DNA of 64,000 nt from Massilia sp. erpn (GCF_024400215.1 NZ_CP053748.1:1550001-1614000); one strand, 5' to 3'; positions 28,032-37,124 are shown, counted from the stretch's first letter. Notes: a model not told the origin generated them from the letters alone. Program-made: numbers and translations.

Positions 28032-30491
28032 TCAACGCGATGGCGTGTACTTCAAGGTCAGCATTGCGCTGCGCGGATCGCCGTAATGGTTGTTCGACGC
28101 CGTGGTGCTGTAGGCGGGAACGTAATAGCGCTTGTCGAAGATATTGTTGACGTTCAGCGCCAGCGAAACCTCAGGCGTCACCTGATAAGCCAGGCGCGCG
28201 CTCCAGGTGCTGAAACCCGGCACATTGAACGTGCGGCCATAACCCAAGGTATGGCTCTGGGTATTGACGCCGCCGCCCACGCTGACATTGCGCAGCGCGC
28301 CAGTCAGCTTATAGTCGGCCCACACACGCAGCATATGCTTCGGCGCCCAGGTGCTGAAAATCTGGCCTTCGTTTTCCGGGTCCGACAGATACTTCGTCGT
28401 CGTATACGCATAGCCGGCGAACAGCTGCAGGCCGCGCGCCACCTCACCACTGACTTCCGCCTCGCCGCCCTGGCTGCGCACCTTGCCCGAAGCGCGCGAG
28501 CAGTACCAGCCGTCGCAGGCAAAGCCGGCAGCCAGATCGCGCACCGCGCGTCCCGAGTGATCGTAGCGGAACATGGCGAAGGAAGTATTCAGGCGGCCTT
28601 GCAGCAGCTCGCCCTTCAGGCCCAGCTCATAGTTGCGTCCCGTGACCGGATCGAGCGCATGGCCGCCGGCATCGCGCTCGGCTTGCGGCTCAAAGATATC
28701 GGCATAGCTAACGTAGGCCGACCAGTCCTTGTTCAGCGCATGCACCAGGCCAGCGTAGCCGGTGAACTTGCCGGATTCCGCCTTGGTTTCGCTGGAGCCG
28801 GGTGCGGCATAAATCTCGCGGAACCAGCTAAGACGGCCGCCGACAATCGCAGTCAGCGCGGGCGAAAATTTCGTGCGCCAGGTGCTGTATACGCCCTTCT
28901 GTTCAGTATCGTAAGTGCTGGTCCGCGCGCGGTCCTTGGCGGCGATGCTGTTGAAGTCCTGCCATGGACGGTCATGCCGGATATTCCAGAGGTCGACGCC
29001 CTGTTCCCAGGTGCGCGTGTAGGCGTCGTCCGAGTTGAACTGCGAGTAGTTGGCGCCGAGGATGAGTTCGTGCTGAAGCGAGAGCGCGTCGATCTGGCCG
29101 CGCAGGTAGGTGTCGAAACCACGTTTCCGGCTGCTGAAATCGACGGCGAAATTGGCGTAGTCAACGCCCTTGCCGGCGGCGTCCGCCTCGCCGGCAATGC
29201 GTTGATGCACCGAGGAGTTCCGCTCGCGCATGGCGATGCCGGCGAATTTATAGGTCCAGCGGTCGTTGAAGCGGTGCTCCAGATCGAAGAACAGATTGCT
29301 TTGCTCGTTCTGCGAGCGGTTCCACCACGCACCCGTGTACGTGGAGCGCGGCAGGCCGATATCCACGCCTTCGGCATAACGCGGCAGGCCAATCATCATG
29401 GGACGCGCGCGGCTGCTTGCATGGCTGACGCCAAGGCCGATCGTGGTGGCGGAGCTCAGGTCGTAATCCAGCGCCGCATACTGGGTGTGCGCGCGGTTCC
29501 AGACGGAGTCGATATAGGAATGCGAGCGGTCTTCGTCCAGCAGCACACGGCCGCGCAGCGTGCCTTCGGCGTTCAGCGAGCCACCGGCGTCGACCTGGGC
29601 GCCGAAGCCATCCCAGGAACCGGCTTTGGCGGTCAGGGTGATCGCGCGCTCGGCCTGGCCGCGCTTGCGCACCAGGTTGACGGCGCCACCGGGACTGCCG
29701 GTGCCCTGCAGCAGCCCGGATGCGCCGCGCAGCACTTCCATGCGGTCATAGAAAGCCATGCCTTCCGAGGCCCAGTTGCCAAGCGCATAGGTATTGCGCG
29801 GCATCGGCACACCATCATACTGCCATTGGTCGATCTGGAAGCCGCGCGAGAAGATGACTAGGCCGGGGCCGACGCCTTGCGCGCCCACCACGCCGGTCAC
29901 GCTATTGGTGGCCTGGCGCAGATCGGTGATGCCCTGGTCGTCCATGCGCTGGCGCGTCAGCACGCTGACCGACTGCGGGATATCCTTCATCGCCTGCTCG
30001 CCACGGCCCATGGTCACCACGCTGCTGGTGTAGGAGGTGCTACCTTCGGTGGTGGCACTCTTTTCCAGCTGCGCCGTGACAGTAACGCTGGGCAGGGTCT
30101 GGGCCGTCGCCGCGCCACTGCCGGAGGCGAGCTGCAAGGCATACGAACCATTCGGGTTGCGCACTGCATCCAGCCCGTGCCCTTTCAACAGCTCGGCCAG
30201 GCCTTCGGCCACGGTATAGCTGCCATTCAGGCCCGGACTGGTCTTGCCGGCGGTGAGGGCCGAATTCGCCGTCCACTCGATGCCCGCCGCCGCCGCGAAG
30301 CGGTTCAGGGTCTGGTCCAGCGAGCCGGCGGGCAGGCGGTAGGCCTGGCGCGTTGGCGCCGCGGCGCTGCTCTGCTGCGCCTGGGCTGCCGGCGCGGCGG
30401 CCAGCAGCAGGCCGGCCGGCACGGCGCAGCACAGCAGTGCCGCAGCGAGGGAAGATGGAGTCGATGGTGAACGGTGGAAGCGTTGCCGCAT
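28032..30491 (-). CDS. TonB-dependent siderophore receptor with STN signalling domain
   Basis: An 819-residue outer-membrane receptor of the FpvA/FhuE class. After the signal peptide (about 1-38) comes the STN domain (about 50-105), then a plug (TVTAQLEKSATT... to LVRKRGQAE) and a barrel ending in YTPSR. STN domains pass ligand occupancy to an anti-sigma factor; the FecR and FecI genes lie directly upstream on the same strand. It should take up a ferric siderophore and induce its own synthesis. Confidence 0.9.
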   Translation of the reverse strand: MRQRFHRSPSTPSSLAAALLCCAVPAGLLLAAAPAAQAQQSSAAAPTRQAYRLPAGSLDQTLNRFAAAAGIEWTANSALTAGKTSPGLNGSYTVAEGLAELLKGHGLDAVRNPNGSYALQLASGSGAATAQTLPSVTVTAQLEKSATTEGSTSYTSSVVTMGRGEQAMKDIPQSVSVLTRQRMDDQGITDLRQATNSVTGVVGAQGVGPGLVIFSRGFQIDQWQYDGVPMPRNTYALGNWASEGMAFYDRMEVLRGASGLLQGTGSPGGAVNLVRKRGQAERAITLTAKAGSWDGFGAQVDAGGSLNAEGTLRGRVLLDEDRSHSYIDSVWNRAHTQYAALDYDLSSATTIGLGVSHASSRARPMMIGLPRYAEGVDIGLPRSTYTGAWWNRSQNEQSNLFFDLEHRFNDRWTYKFAGIAMRERNSSVHQRIAGEADAAGKGVDYANFAVDFSSRKRGFDTYLRGQIDALSLQHELILGANYSQFNSDDAYTRTWEQGVDLWNIRHDRPWQDFNSIAAKDRARTSTYDTEQKGVYSTWRTKFSPALTAIVGGRLSWFREIYAAPGSSETKAESGKFTGYAGLVHALNKDWSAYVSYADIFEPQAERDAGGHALDPVTGRNYELGLKGELLQGRLNTSFAMFRYDHSGRAVRDLAAGFACDGWYCSRASGKVRSQGGEAEVSGEVARGLQLFAGYAYTTTKYLSDPENEGQIFSTWAPKHMLRVWADYKLTGALRNVSVGGGVNTQSHTLGYGRTFNVPGFSTWSARLAYQVTPEVSLALNVNNIFDKRYYVPAYSTTASNNHYGDPRSAMLTLKYTPSR

Positions 30492-30569
30492 GATGCCCTT
30501 TCGTTTGAGGATATGGTGTCTATGCCTTGCTTTCCGGACGAGAAAGCAAAACCCTCAATCTTTTGCGAA

Positions 30570-31556
30570 TTATTTTTGTCCGGTGCTGCGGCGCGGCAGC
30601 ACCGTGACCCAGTAAGGCGAGAGATAGCGGATTTCCAGCGGCAGGCCGAGCGCCAGATTGCGCAGCGCGCGGTCGGTATCGCGCAAGGGGAAGACGCCGC
30701 TGGCGCGCAGTTCCGCCACGGCAGGATCGCAGCGCAGCAGGCCGCGCCGGTAGCGGCCCAGTTCCTGCAGCAGATCCCGCAGGCGCATCTGCTCCGCCAC
30801 CAGCACGCCGCGCGACCAGGCGGCGGCGTGTTCAGCCGCCGGCAGCGGCGCGCCGATGCGCTCGGCGCTGAAGCTGGCCTGCTGGTCCGCCTCCAGCCGC
30901 AGCACGCCGCCCTGCCCGGCGCGGATTTCGACCGCGCCATGCTGCACCGACACGCTCGACCCGTCACTATGCTGGCGCACCACGAATTCCGTACCCAGCG
31001 CCTGGACCGTGCCATGCCGGCTCTGCACCAGGAAGGGCCGGTGCGGCACAGCCGCATCCTTTGCCGTCGTCACCAGGATTTCGCCGGCTTTCAGCACGAT
31101 ACGGCGCTGCGCGGCGCTGAAAGCCACGTCGATGGCGCTGCTGGTATTCAGCATCACGGTGCTGCCATCGGGCAGGGTCAGGCGGCGGATTTCGCCGACG
31201 GCGCTGGCATGGTCGGCACTGGCCTGCGCCCATATTTCGCTCTCACCGGCCAAGCGGTAGGCGCCGCCAACGGCGATGCCAAGGCCCAGCAACTGCAAGG
31301 CCTTGCGGCGCGCAGGCGATGGGGCCGACACGCTTTTCAGGGCCGCATGAGCGGCCGGCCCCGGCATGGCGTCAAAGCGCTCGTTGACCGCTTGCAGGCA
31401 TTGCCATGCCGCTTCGTGCTCGGGCTTTTGCGCGCGCCAGGCGGCGCAGGCGGTGCGGTCAGCGTCGCTGGCATTGTCCGACCACAGGCGCGCCATCCAT
31501 TGCGCGGCGCATTGCACCAGAAGCGGGTCGGGCACCGCAGGCAGTATCTTGCTCAT
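30570..31556 (-). CDS. FecR-like anti-sigma factor
   Basis: A 328-residue regulator with a cytoplasmic N-terminus (DUF4880-like, about 15-65), one membrane segment (about 85-100) and a periplasmic FecR domain (LTLPDGSTVMLNTSSAIDV). It transmits the signal from the STN receptor to the sigma factor. Its ATG overlaps the sigma stop (ATGA), and the receptor begins 78 bases after its stop. Confidence 0.88.
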   Translation of the reverse strand: MSKILPAVPDPLLVQCAAQWMARLWSDNASDADRTACAAWRAQKPEHEAAWQCLQAVNERFDAMPGPAAHAALKSVSAPSPARRKALQLLGLGIAVGGAYRLAGESEIWAQASADHASAVGEIRRLTLPDGSTVMLNTSSAIDVAFSAAQRRIVLKAGEILVTTAKDAAVPHRPFLVQSRHGTVQALGTEFVVRQHSDGSSVSVQHGAVEIRAGQGGVLRLEADQQASFSAERIGAPLPAAEHAAAWSRGVLVAEQMRLRDLLQELGRYRRGLLRCDPAVAELRASGVFPLRDTDRALRNLALGLPLEIRYLSPYWVTVLPRRSTGQK

Positions 31557-32050
31557 GGCTGGTACAGCGCCAGGCAGCAAGCCTGCAAGGCCGCCGCGAT
31601 GTATTTTTCAACGGAGGAAACGGATACGCCCAGCTGCGCCGCGATGTCGCGGTAGCTCAATCCATCCAGCTTGCACAGCAGGAAAGCGTGGCGCGCCTTG
31701 GCCGGCAGCTTGTGCAGCAGCCGGTCCAGCTCCAGCAGCGCCTCGACGGCCAGCGCCCGGCTCTCCTCGGACGGCACCTGGGCCTCCGGCAAAAGGCTCA
31801 GCGCCTCCAGATAAGCCGTCTCGATGCGGCGGCGGCGAAACAGGTCGATCATCAAGCCATTCGCCACCTGCACCAGATAGCGCCGCGCGTCTTCCGTGGC
31901 GGGGCGGGTGCCGGCCTGCAGAATGCGCACATACGTGTCATGCGCCAGATCGGCCGCATCCCAGGCATTGCCCAGCTTTGCGCGCAACCAGTTGCGCAGC
32001 CATGCGCCATGGTCGGTGTACAGGCTGTGAAGCGGGTGGGATGAGGACAT
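31553..32050 (-). CDS. FecI-like ECF sigma factor
   Basis: An ECF sigma factor with region 2 (RRYLVQVANGLMIDLFRRRR) and region 4 (LSYRDIAAQLGVSVSSVEKYI). I take ATG 32050 (165 residues) as the start: a -10 TATAAT at 32094-32099 and the Fur box at 32080-32094 place transcription start near 32087, so the longer start at 32116 would lie upstream of the transcript. No clear ribosome site is present. It drives the STN receptor promoter. Confidence 0.85.
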   Translation of the reverse strand: MSSSHPLHSLYTDHGAWLRNWLRAKLGNAWDAADLAHDTYVRILQAGTRPATEDARRYLVQVANGLMIDLFRRRRIETAYLEALSLLPEAQVPSEESRALAVEALLELDRLLHKLPAKARHAFLLCKLDGLSYRDIAAQLGVSVSSVEKYIAAALQACCLALYQP

Positions 32051-32079
32051 GATGCGGCGTGGCGGCGGTCGCTTGCAAA

Positions 32080-32099
32080 TGAGAATTATTCTCATTATA
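32080..32099 (-). promoter_or_regulatory. Fur box overlapping the -10 of the FecI-like gene
   Basis: TGAGAATTATTCTCA (32080-32094) is a perfect Fur core. On the minus strand a -10 TATAAT (32099-32094) touches it, so bound Fur would cover the transcription start. This makes the sigma/anti-sigma/receptor set iron repressed. Confidence 0.8.
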
Positions 32100-32160
32100 G
32101 CGGATTTGCGCGGCAACTTGCAGATCGCCTGTCAGCGCCATGGCGCGCCGCCTTGCCGCC

Positions 32161-32553
32161 TTATGGTCCGACCAGTTTTTCCAGCTTGGAGCCATCGACG
32201 CGCATCTGGTATTTGCGCACCGTGCCGCCCGGGTCGAACAGGATGACCAGCTCCCGGTTTTGCGCCGTCGCCTCGACGGCGCTGGCCACCGATCCCACCA
32301 CCGGCACAAAGCCGATCAGCGCGGGCAGTTCCAGCTTGTCGTTGTACACCCAGACCTCATAGCCGCTGGGGAAGCTGGTCACGGCCGCCCGGCCCAGCGC
32401 CGCCGCCACCTCGCTCTTGCTGCTCTGGCCGACGACGAGCCGGGCCTGTGCCTCGGTCACGCTCACGCCCGTGGACGTGCGCGCCGGGCTGGCGCAGGCG
32501 CTCAGCACCAGCAGACAGAGTGCGGCAAGCCCGCTGTGAAAACGCATGTGCAT
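32161..32553 (-). CDS. Small SmpA/OmlA-like lipoprotein
   Basis: A 130-residue lipoprotein with a lipobox LSAC (about residues 17-20). The TEAQARLVVGQSSKSEVAAALG stretch and the following strands resemble the BamE/SmpA small outer-membrane fold. AGGA lies 7 nt before the ATG. It follows the 268-residue secreted protein by 9 bases, so they share a transcript. The function is unknown. Confidence 0.7.
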   Translation of the reverse strand: MHMRFHSGLAALCLLVLSACASPARTSTGVSVTEAQARLVVGQSSKSEVAAALGRAAVTSFPSGYEVWVYNDKLELPALIGFVPVVGSVASAVEATAQNRELVILFDPGGTVRKYQMRVDGSKLEKLVGP

Positions 32554-32562
32554 GAAGGTGTC

Positions 32563-33369
32563 CTAGTGCGCGGCCGAGGCCAGCGGGGCCTCGTCCATGT
32601 ATTCCAGCTCGATCAGCGTATCGTCCGGCCAGCTGGCATCCGAGATATGGACCCACACCGTGCGGTCCATCAGCAGCGGATAGAAATCATAAAAAGAGAA
32701 AATCATCGGCGGCAACGGCCTGCCATAGTAGTGCGAAGAGAACAGCACCTGGCGCCGCGCGCCATGCACCAGCGTGGCGCTGAAGACGGGACGGTCGGCG
32801 TACAGCCACCAGCCCTGCTTGCGGTGCACGCACAGATCGGAGGTCGCGTTCAGCGCATACCAGCTCGGCGTCTTCAGTCCCTGTGCCAGGTCGGCGCCGC
32901 GATTGACCTCGCACTCAAGGCGCAAGTCACCCAGGCGGCGCATATGGGCGGGCAGGCCCGGCGTGCGCACCTCAGGCATCCAGGCGAAGCTGCGGTCCTT
33001 GCGGTTGCTGCTGACCACCGCATTGTCCTCATACAGCTTGCTGTCGCGCTCCACGGTGAAACTCATATCCGGCGCCAGCGGCAGCACCGCGCCCCCACCA
33101 TTGCCGCGCAGGGTGAGCACCGTACCTTGCGCCGCCACCTTCGGCAGACGCGGCAGGATACGGTAGCGCAGCGTGCCCTGCGGCGCCAAATGATGGTACT
33201 GCTCGAAAAAGTCCATGCCCTTTACCAGATCGCGGTAACGGCGCTCGTCCGGATCGCTGAGGCCACTGATCTCCACGACCTGCACGGTAGCGGCGTCCGG
33301 ACTTTGCTGCGCCTGGAGCGGCGCGCAGCAGGCCAGAGCCAGCCAGCAAAGACAGCGACCAAGCTTCAT
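32563..33369 (-). CDS. Secreted protein of unknown function
   Basis: A 268-residue protein with a signal peptide (about 1-22, LACCAPLQAQ) and no family I recognise. It is rich in aromatic residues (DFFEQYHH, SFYDFYPLL) and contains Cys-containing strands that may be disulfide bonded. ATG 33369 is preceded by AAGGAA. It is paired with a BamE/SmpA-like lipoprotein and may work in the envelope. Confidence 0.65.
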   Translation of the reverse strand: MKLGRCLCWLALACCAPLQAQQSPDAATVQVVEISGLSDPDERRYRDLVKGMDFFEQYHHLAPQGTLRYRILPRLPKVAAQGTVLTLRGNGGGAVLPLAPDMSFTVERDSKLYEDNAVVSSNRKDRSFAWMPEVRTPGLPAHMRRLGDLRLECEVNRGADLAQGLKTPSWYALNATSDLCVHRKQGWWLYADRPVFSATLVHGARRQVLFSSHYYGRPLPPMIFSFYDFYPLLMDRTVWVHISDASWPDDTLIELEYMDEAPLASAAH

Positions 33370-33476
33370 TGCGTTCCTTGTTTGATCAGTTAGCATAAGT
33401 CTAACATTGCCAACCTTCAGAGAATATGAAGGCCCACGAGAAAGCAGCGCATCGCCAACTGGGTTACATTATTGGC

Positions 33477-33857
33477 ATGACGACTTCCTCCGACACCCTC
33501 CTCCATCTGCACGGCCAGAACGTGCTTCACTGCACGGCCGATGGCCCCGTCATCAGCCACCCAGGCGATTTGAACGACCTTATGGGCCACGCCTTCGGGC
33601 ATGAGGTGCGCTGGCTGGTGCTGGATAAGGCGCGCCTTTCGTCCGATTTCTTCGTGTTGCGTACCCGCTTCGCCGGCGAAGCAATTCAGAAACTGATCAC
33701 ACATGGACTGAAGCTCGCCATAGTGGGCGATCTGAGCGCCGAACTGGATGCCAGCGAGGCGCTGCGCGACTTTATCCGTGAATCGAACCGTGGTTCCTCT
33801 GTGTGGTTCCTGGAAGACCTGCCGGCCTTCGAAGTCCGTCTGCAACGTCTAAGTTAA
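33477..33857 (+). CDS. DUF4180 family protein
   Basis: A 126-residue protein matching the DUF4180 pattern (DLNDLMGHAFG, FFVLRTRFAGEAIQKL, ALRDFIRESNRG). The family is widespread and uncharacterised; it looks like a small cytoplasmic STAS-like fold. ATG 33477 is the start that begins at the domain; an in-frame ATG at 33426 adds 17 residues. Confidence 0.75.
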   Translation: MTTSSDTLLHLHGQNVLHCTADGPVISHPGDLNDLMGHAFGHEVRWLVLDKARLSSDFFVLRTRFAGEAIQKLITHGLKLAIVGDLSAELDASEALRDFIRESNRGSSVWFLEDLPAFEVRLQRLS

Positions 33858-33912
33858 AACCTGGCTGCTGGCCGGCGCATATGCGTTGCCATCAAGTCAA
33901 GAGCATCAACCT

Positions 33913-33943
33913 TTGGCAAAGCTTAAGGTTCGGGCTTTATACT
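33913..33943 (+). promoter_or_regulatory. Promoter of the two-component operon, possibly giving a leaderless mRNA
   Basis: TTGGCA (33913-33918) and TTATAC (33937-33942) are 18 bases apart. The -10 ends only 8 bases before the ATG at 33951, and no ribosome site lies between. Transcription would start at or next to the A of the ATG. Confidence 0.5.
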
Positions 33944-33950
33944 TTTTCGC

Positions 33951-34607
33951 ATGCATATCCTAATTATTGAAGACGACCTCGATCTGGGCCAGGCCTTGCA
34001 GCAAGCACTGAAGGCCGATGGCGTCAGCAGCGAATGGCGCCGCCGCATCAACGACGCGCCCCCGGTTTGCGACGCGCAGGATTACGACTGCGTGCTGCTC
34101 GATCTGAGCCTGCCCGATGGCGGCGGCCTGCAACTGCTCAAGCAATGGCGCAATGCCGGCTGCACGGTGCCCATCATCATCCTGACCGCGCGCGCCGGGC
34201 TGGAAGACCGCGTCACCGGCCTGGATGGCGGCGCCGACGACTTCATCGTCAAGCCCTTCATCACGGCCGAACTGATGTCGCGCATTCGTGCCGTGCGGCG
34301 CCGCTACGCGCAGCAGGCCACCGAAGTGTGGCGCATCGGCGCCTTGCAGATCGAGCCGCGCGCCCATCTGGTGCAGCTCGACGGCGTGGCGCTCGACCTG
34401 TCGCCGCGCGAATTCCAGCTGGTGCTGGAGCTGGCGCGCGAAGCCGGCGCCGTGGTGCCCAAGGGCGCGCTGGCGCAACGACTGGAACCGCTGGGCGACC
34501 CGCTCGATTTCGGCGCCATCGAAGTGCACGTCTCGAATCTGCGGCGCAAGATCGGCGCCCAGCGCATCCGCACCGTGCGCGGCGTCGGCTATATGCTGGA
34601 GGCTTGA
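33951..34607 (+). CDS. OmpR family response regulator
   Basis: A 218-residue regulator: receiver domain with the acidic pocket (IEDD, residues 5-8), phospho-Asp in LLDLSLPDGGG (about 51) and Lys in VKPF, followed by a winged-helix DNA-binding domain (IEVHVSNLRRKIG). It resembles QseB/TctD. Its stop overlaps the kinase start by one base (TGATG). The start is fixed by family alignment at MHILIIEDD although no ribosome site exists. Confidence 0.92.
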   Translation: MHILIIEDDLDLGQALQQALKADGVSSEWRRRINDAPPVCDAQDYDCVLLDLSLPDGGGLQLLKQWRNAGCTVPIIILTARAGLEDRVTGLDGGADDFIVKPFITAELMSRIRAVRRRYAQQATEVWRIGALQIEPRAHLVQLDGVALDLSPREFQLVLELAREAGAVVPKGALAQRLEPLGDPLDFGAIEVHVSNLRRKIGAQRIRTVRGVGYMLEA

Positions 34608-35977
34608 TGTACCGGCGGCGGCCATGGGCCAGGCCGACCCTCACGCGGCGCATCGTGGTGGCCCTGCTGATTGCGTTCGTGCTGGTATGGTCGGTGTTTC
34701 TCTGCATCGAATTCGTCAAGGCGCGCGATGTGCGCCACAACGACCAGGAGCTGCGCGATTTCAGCGCCAGCATGATGGGTTCCATCAGCGGCCTGACCAC
34801 GGCCGATGAAGCGCGCGCCGTCGCCAACACGACCTCCATCATCCTCAACGACTATTACGACAGCATCGACGTCCCGGGCGCCGTGCTGCTGCAGCTCGAT
34901 GCGCGCAATGGCGAGCGCCTGTTCCTGTCGCCGGAAGCGGAAGGGGTGCGGCTCAAGGGCATGAATGGGCAGATCGGCAACGCCGTCATCCACGGCTTGC
35001 GCTACCGCGTATACCGCGGCGAATCCGAGCGCTGGATTCTGACCGTGGCCATGCCGATGCCCGCGCCATTCTGGCTGCTGACCAGCGTCGGCAGCGATCT
35101 GGTCAAGGATTTGCTGATCGCCTTCCCGCTGGTACTGCTGCCGATCTGGATCGCCGTGGCGCGCGGCCTGCGCCCTCTGCACCTGCTGTCGAAACGGATC
35201 GCCGCGCGCGGGCCGGACGAACTGTCCCCGCTCGACCTCAACGCCAGCTACGCCGATCTGCTGCCACTGGGCCAGGCGATCAACCAGCTGCTGGCCAAAC
35301 TGCGCCGGCGCATCGAACGTGAAAACAATTTCGTCCACGATGCAGCGCACGAACTGCGCACGCCGCTGGCCGTGATCTCGGTGCAGGCCCACGCCCTGGC
35401 CGCCGCGCCAGACGAAGCGCAGCGGCGCGTCGCCGAACAGCGCCTCGACCACGCGATCGCACGCGCCTCGCACCTGATCGCGCAACTGCTGGAAATGGCG
35501 CAGGCCGATGGCAGCACGGCGCGCAGCGCCAGCAAGGTCGACGTGGCCGAACTGGCGCGCCAGGAACTGGCCCTGGCCACCCCCGCCGCATTGGCGCGCC
35601 AGCTCGAGCTGGAACTCGACGCCCCCGACACGCTGCCGCACACGCTCGACGTGCCGGCCTTCCAGGCCATCCTGCAAAACCTGCTGCGCAACGCCGTGCA
35701 CTACACGCAGGAAGGAGGACGCATCGTGGTCAGCCTGGCGCGCAACGGCGGCGCCCTGCAGCTGGCGGTGGCCGACAACGGCCCCGGCATCGCGCCGGGC
35801 GAACAGGAATTGATCTTCGAACGCTTCTATCGCGGCAGCGGCGGCCACGATACGCCGGGGTCGGGACTGGGACTGGCCATCGTCAAGCAAGCCGTGGCGC
35901 GCCTGGCGGGCAATGTGCGGCTGAGCGGGGGGCTGGATGGACGGGGGTGTACCTTCAGCGTGGAGTTGCCGGCTTAA
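34607..35977 (+). CDS. Sensor histidine kinase, QseC/TctE-like
   Basis: A 456-residue inner-membrane kinase with two membrane segments (about 14-36 and 160-180) bounding a periplasmic sensor, an H-box HDAAHELRTPLAV, an N-box (NLLRNAVHYT) and G boxes (DNGPGI, GSGLGLAI). It phosphorylates the regulator encoded before it. The signal is unknown. The low-GC island begins right after its stop. Confidence 0.92.
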   Translation: MYRRRPWARPTLTRRIVVALLIAFVLVWSVFLCIEFVKARDVRHNDQELRDFSASMMGSISGLTTADEARAVANTTSIILNDYYDSIDVPGAVLLQLDARNGERLFLSPEAEGVRLKGMNGQIGNAVIHGLRYRVYRGESERWILTVAMPMPAPFWLLTSVGSDLVKDLLIAFPLVLLPIWIAVARGLRPLHLLSKRIAARGPDELSPLDLNASYADLLPLGQAINQLLAKLRRRIERENNFVHDAAHELRTPLAVISVQAHALAAAPDEAQRRVAEQRLDHAIARASHLIAQLLEMAQADGSTARSASKVDVAELARQELALATPAALARQLELELDAPDTLPHTLDVPAFQAILQNLLRNAVHYTQEGGRIVVSLARNGGALQLAVADNGPGIAPGEQELIFERFYRGSGGHDTPGSGLGLAIVKQAVARLAGNVRLSGGLDGRGCTFSVELPA

Positions 35978-36041
35978 GGGTCAGTCAACTGGGCTGCGTT
36001 CTCAAAAGACGCGCAGCTACGAACCTCAAATATGGGGAAAT

Positions 36042-36620
36042 TTAAATGAGATCAATGGCCTGTCTCAATTTTTCACAGGTCTGCGGCAATCCTTGCCGTT
36101 CATACGTTGCAATAAAATCTTCTGCGGATTTTGGAGGATTTCTCAGTCTCTCACGCTTGGATTTGATAATACTAAGCATTCTTATTGAACAAAGATCATA
36201 TTGCGCAATCAGAAAATCATCTGGATGCAATATTTCGATCCCATAAGGTGAAACTGCTTGGTCTGGGAAATCGCGCAAATTAAAGGTCACGATTGCATCG
36301 GCATGACCGACGATCGCACTGGCTAGAACATGTCTATCGTTAGGGTCAGGCAAATGCAGGGAGTTGATCAAATAACCATAATTATCAACCAAGCAATCCT
36401 CTACCGCCTCGTTCATCAACAAAACCGTTCTTTCCAGTTTCGCTGCATCAAGGTCTGGCCTCTTTGCCAGTAAGTTCCTTGTCCATTCTTGATTAATTTG
36501 ATCAGTCCAACGCGCGCGAAAAACTCCCTCCGAAGCCAAGCTCAGAAGAAGATCTCGCAGCGGTGCCGGATATAAGACACAAGCATCAAGCACCGCAGTG
36601 TAGCGGTAATATCCGGCCAT
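36042..36620 (-). CDS. PIN domain toxin-type ribonuclease
   Basis: A 192-residue PIN protein with the acidic active-site residues in AVLDACVLYP (Asp near 12), LPDPNDRHVLAS and DAIVTFNLRDFP. PIN proteins cleave RNA with Mg2+. ATG 36620 overlaps the antitoxin stop (TGATG), so the pair is translationally coupled. Base composition is more AT-rich than the flanks, in line with recent transfer. Confidence 0.85.
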   Translation of the reverse strand: MAGYYRYTAVLDACVLYPAPLRDLLLSLASEGVFRARWTDQINQEWTRNLLAKRPDLDAAKLERTVLLMNEAVEDCLVDNYGYLINSLHLPDPNDRHVLASAIVGHADAIVTFNLRDFPDQAVSPYGIEILHPDDFLIAQYDLCSIRMLSIIKSKRERLRNPPKSAEDFIATYERQGLPQTCEKLRQAIDLI

Positions 36621-37084
36621 CAATAGCCCATATCAAGTTCCTGAGCCTGATCAACTAAAGCTTGAAGTGCGCTCTGCGCAGATTTTCGTCGGGTTTCCTT
36701 GTACTCAACCACGTCCTCAAAACGAATGCGGCGATGAGTACCTACCTTGTGGAAGGCTATTTTTCCCTCATCCAGAAGACGTATAAGATAAGGACGAGAT
36801 ACGTTCAAAAACATTGCTGCTTCTTGCGTCGTAACGTCCAGCTCTTTAGGCACTATCGTAACCGCCTTCCCTTGCGCCATCGCACCCAATAAATCAGAAA
36901 ACAAACGCAAAACTTGGGGTGGGAGCTTGAGCAATGGCGCATCTTCAATTCTTTCGACGCCTTCCTCAACAATGGCAATATTGATCGCACGTGAGTGATC
37001 TAACGCGCTAACAATGCAGCGCTGAGCAGCTTTTGCCAGTTCAAGGTCTTCCTTGTTGTCTAGCCGATCAATTACGTTCGACAT
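36620..37084 (-). CDS. Excisionase-like antitoxin of the PIN toxin
   Basis: A 154-residue protein whose C-terminal half is a MerR/excisionase-type helix-turn-helix (VTTQEAAMFLNVSRPYLIRLLDEGK, about 85-109) and whose remaining part should bind the toxin. The gene comes first and overlaps the toxin, the usual antitoxin order. AGGAG lies 6 nt before the ATG. It probably represses its own promoter. Confidence 0.8.
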   Translation of the reverse strand: MSNVIDRLDNKEDLELAKAAQRCIVSALDHSRAINIAIVEEGVERIEDAPLLKLPPQVLRLFSDLLGAMAQGKAVTIVPKELDVTTQEAAMFLNVSRPYLIRLLDEGKIAFHKVGTHRRIRFEDVVEYKETRRKSAQSALQALVDQAQELDMGY

Positions 37085-37111
37085 TAACTTCTCCTATGCT
37101 TACTAATACCC

Positions 37112-37124
37112 CCATAGTTTATGG
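37112..37124. promoter_or_regulatory. Palindrome upstream of the antitoxin gene
   Basis: CCATA-GTT-TATGG is a perfect inverted repeat 28 bases upstream of the antitoxin start, a likely autoregulatory operator. A tandem 9-base repeat (GAAATAAAC twice) lies at about 37194-37211. Confidence 0.4.

Noticed and set aside
28086..29861. Long open frame antisense to the STN siderophore receptor
   Set aside because: It has no ribosome site or family pattern, and it is the complementary shadow of a well-supported receptor gene. High GC content keeps such frames open.
30555..30575. Fur-like site before the STN receptor
   Set aside because: The match is weak and overlaps the end of the FecR gene. The FecI box upstream already explains iron control.
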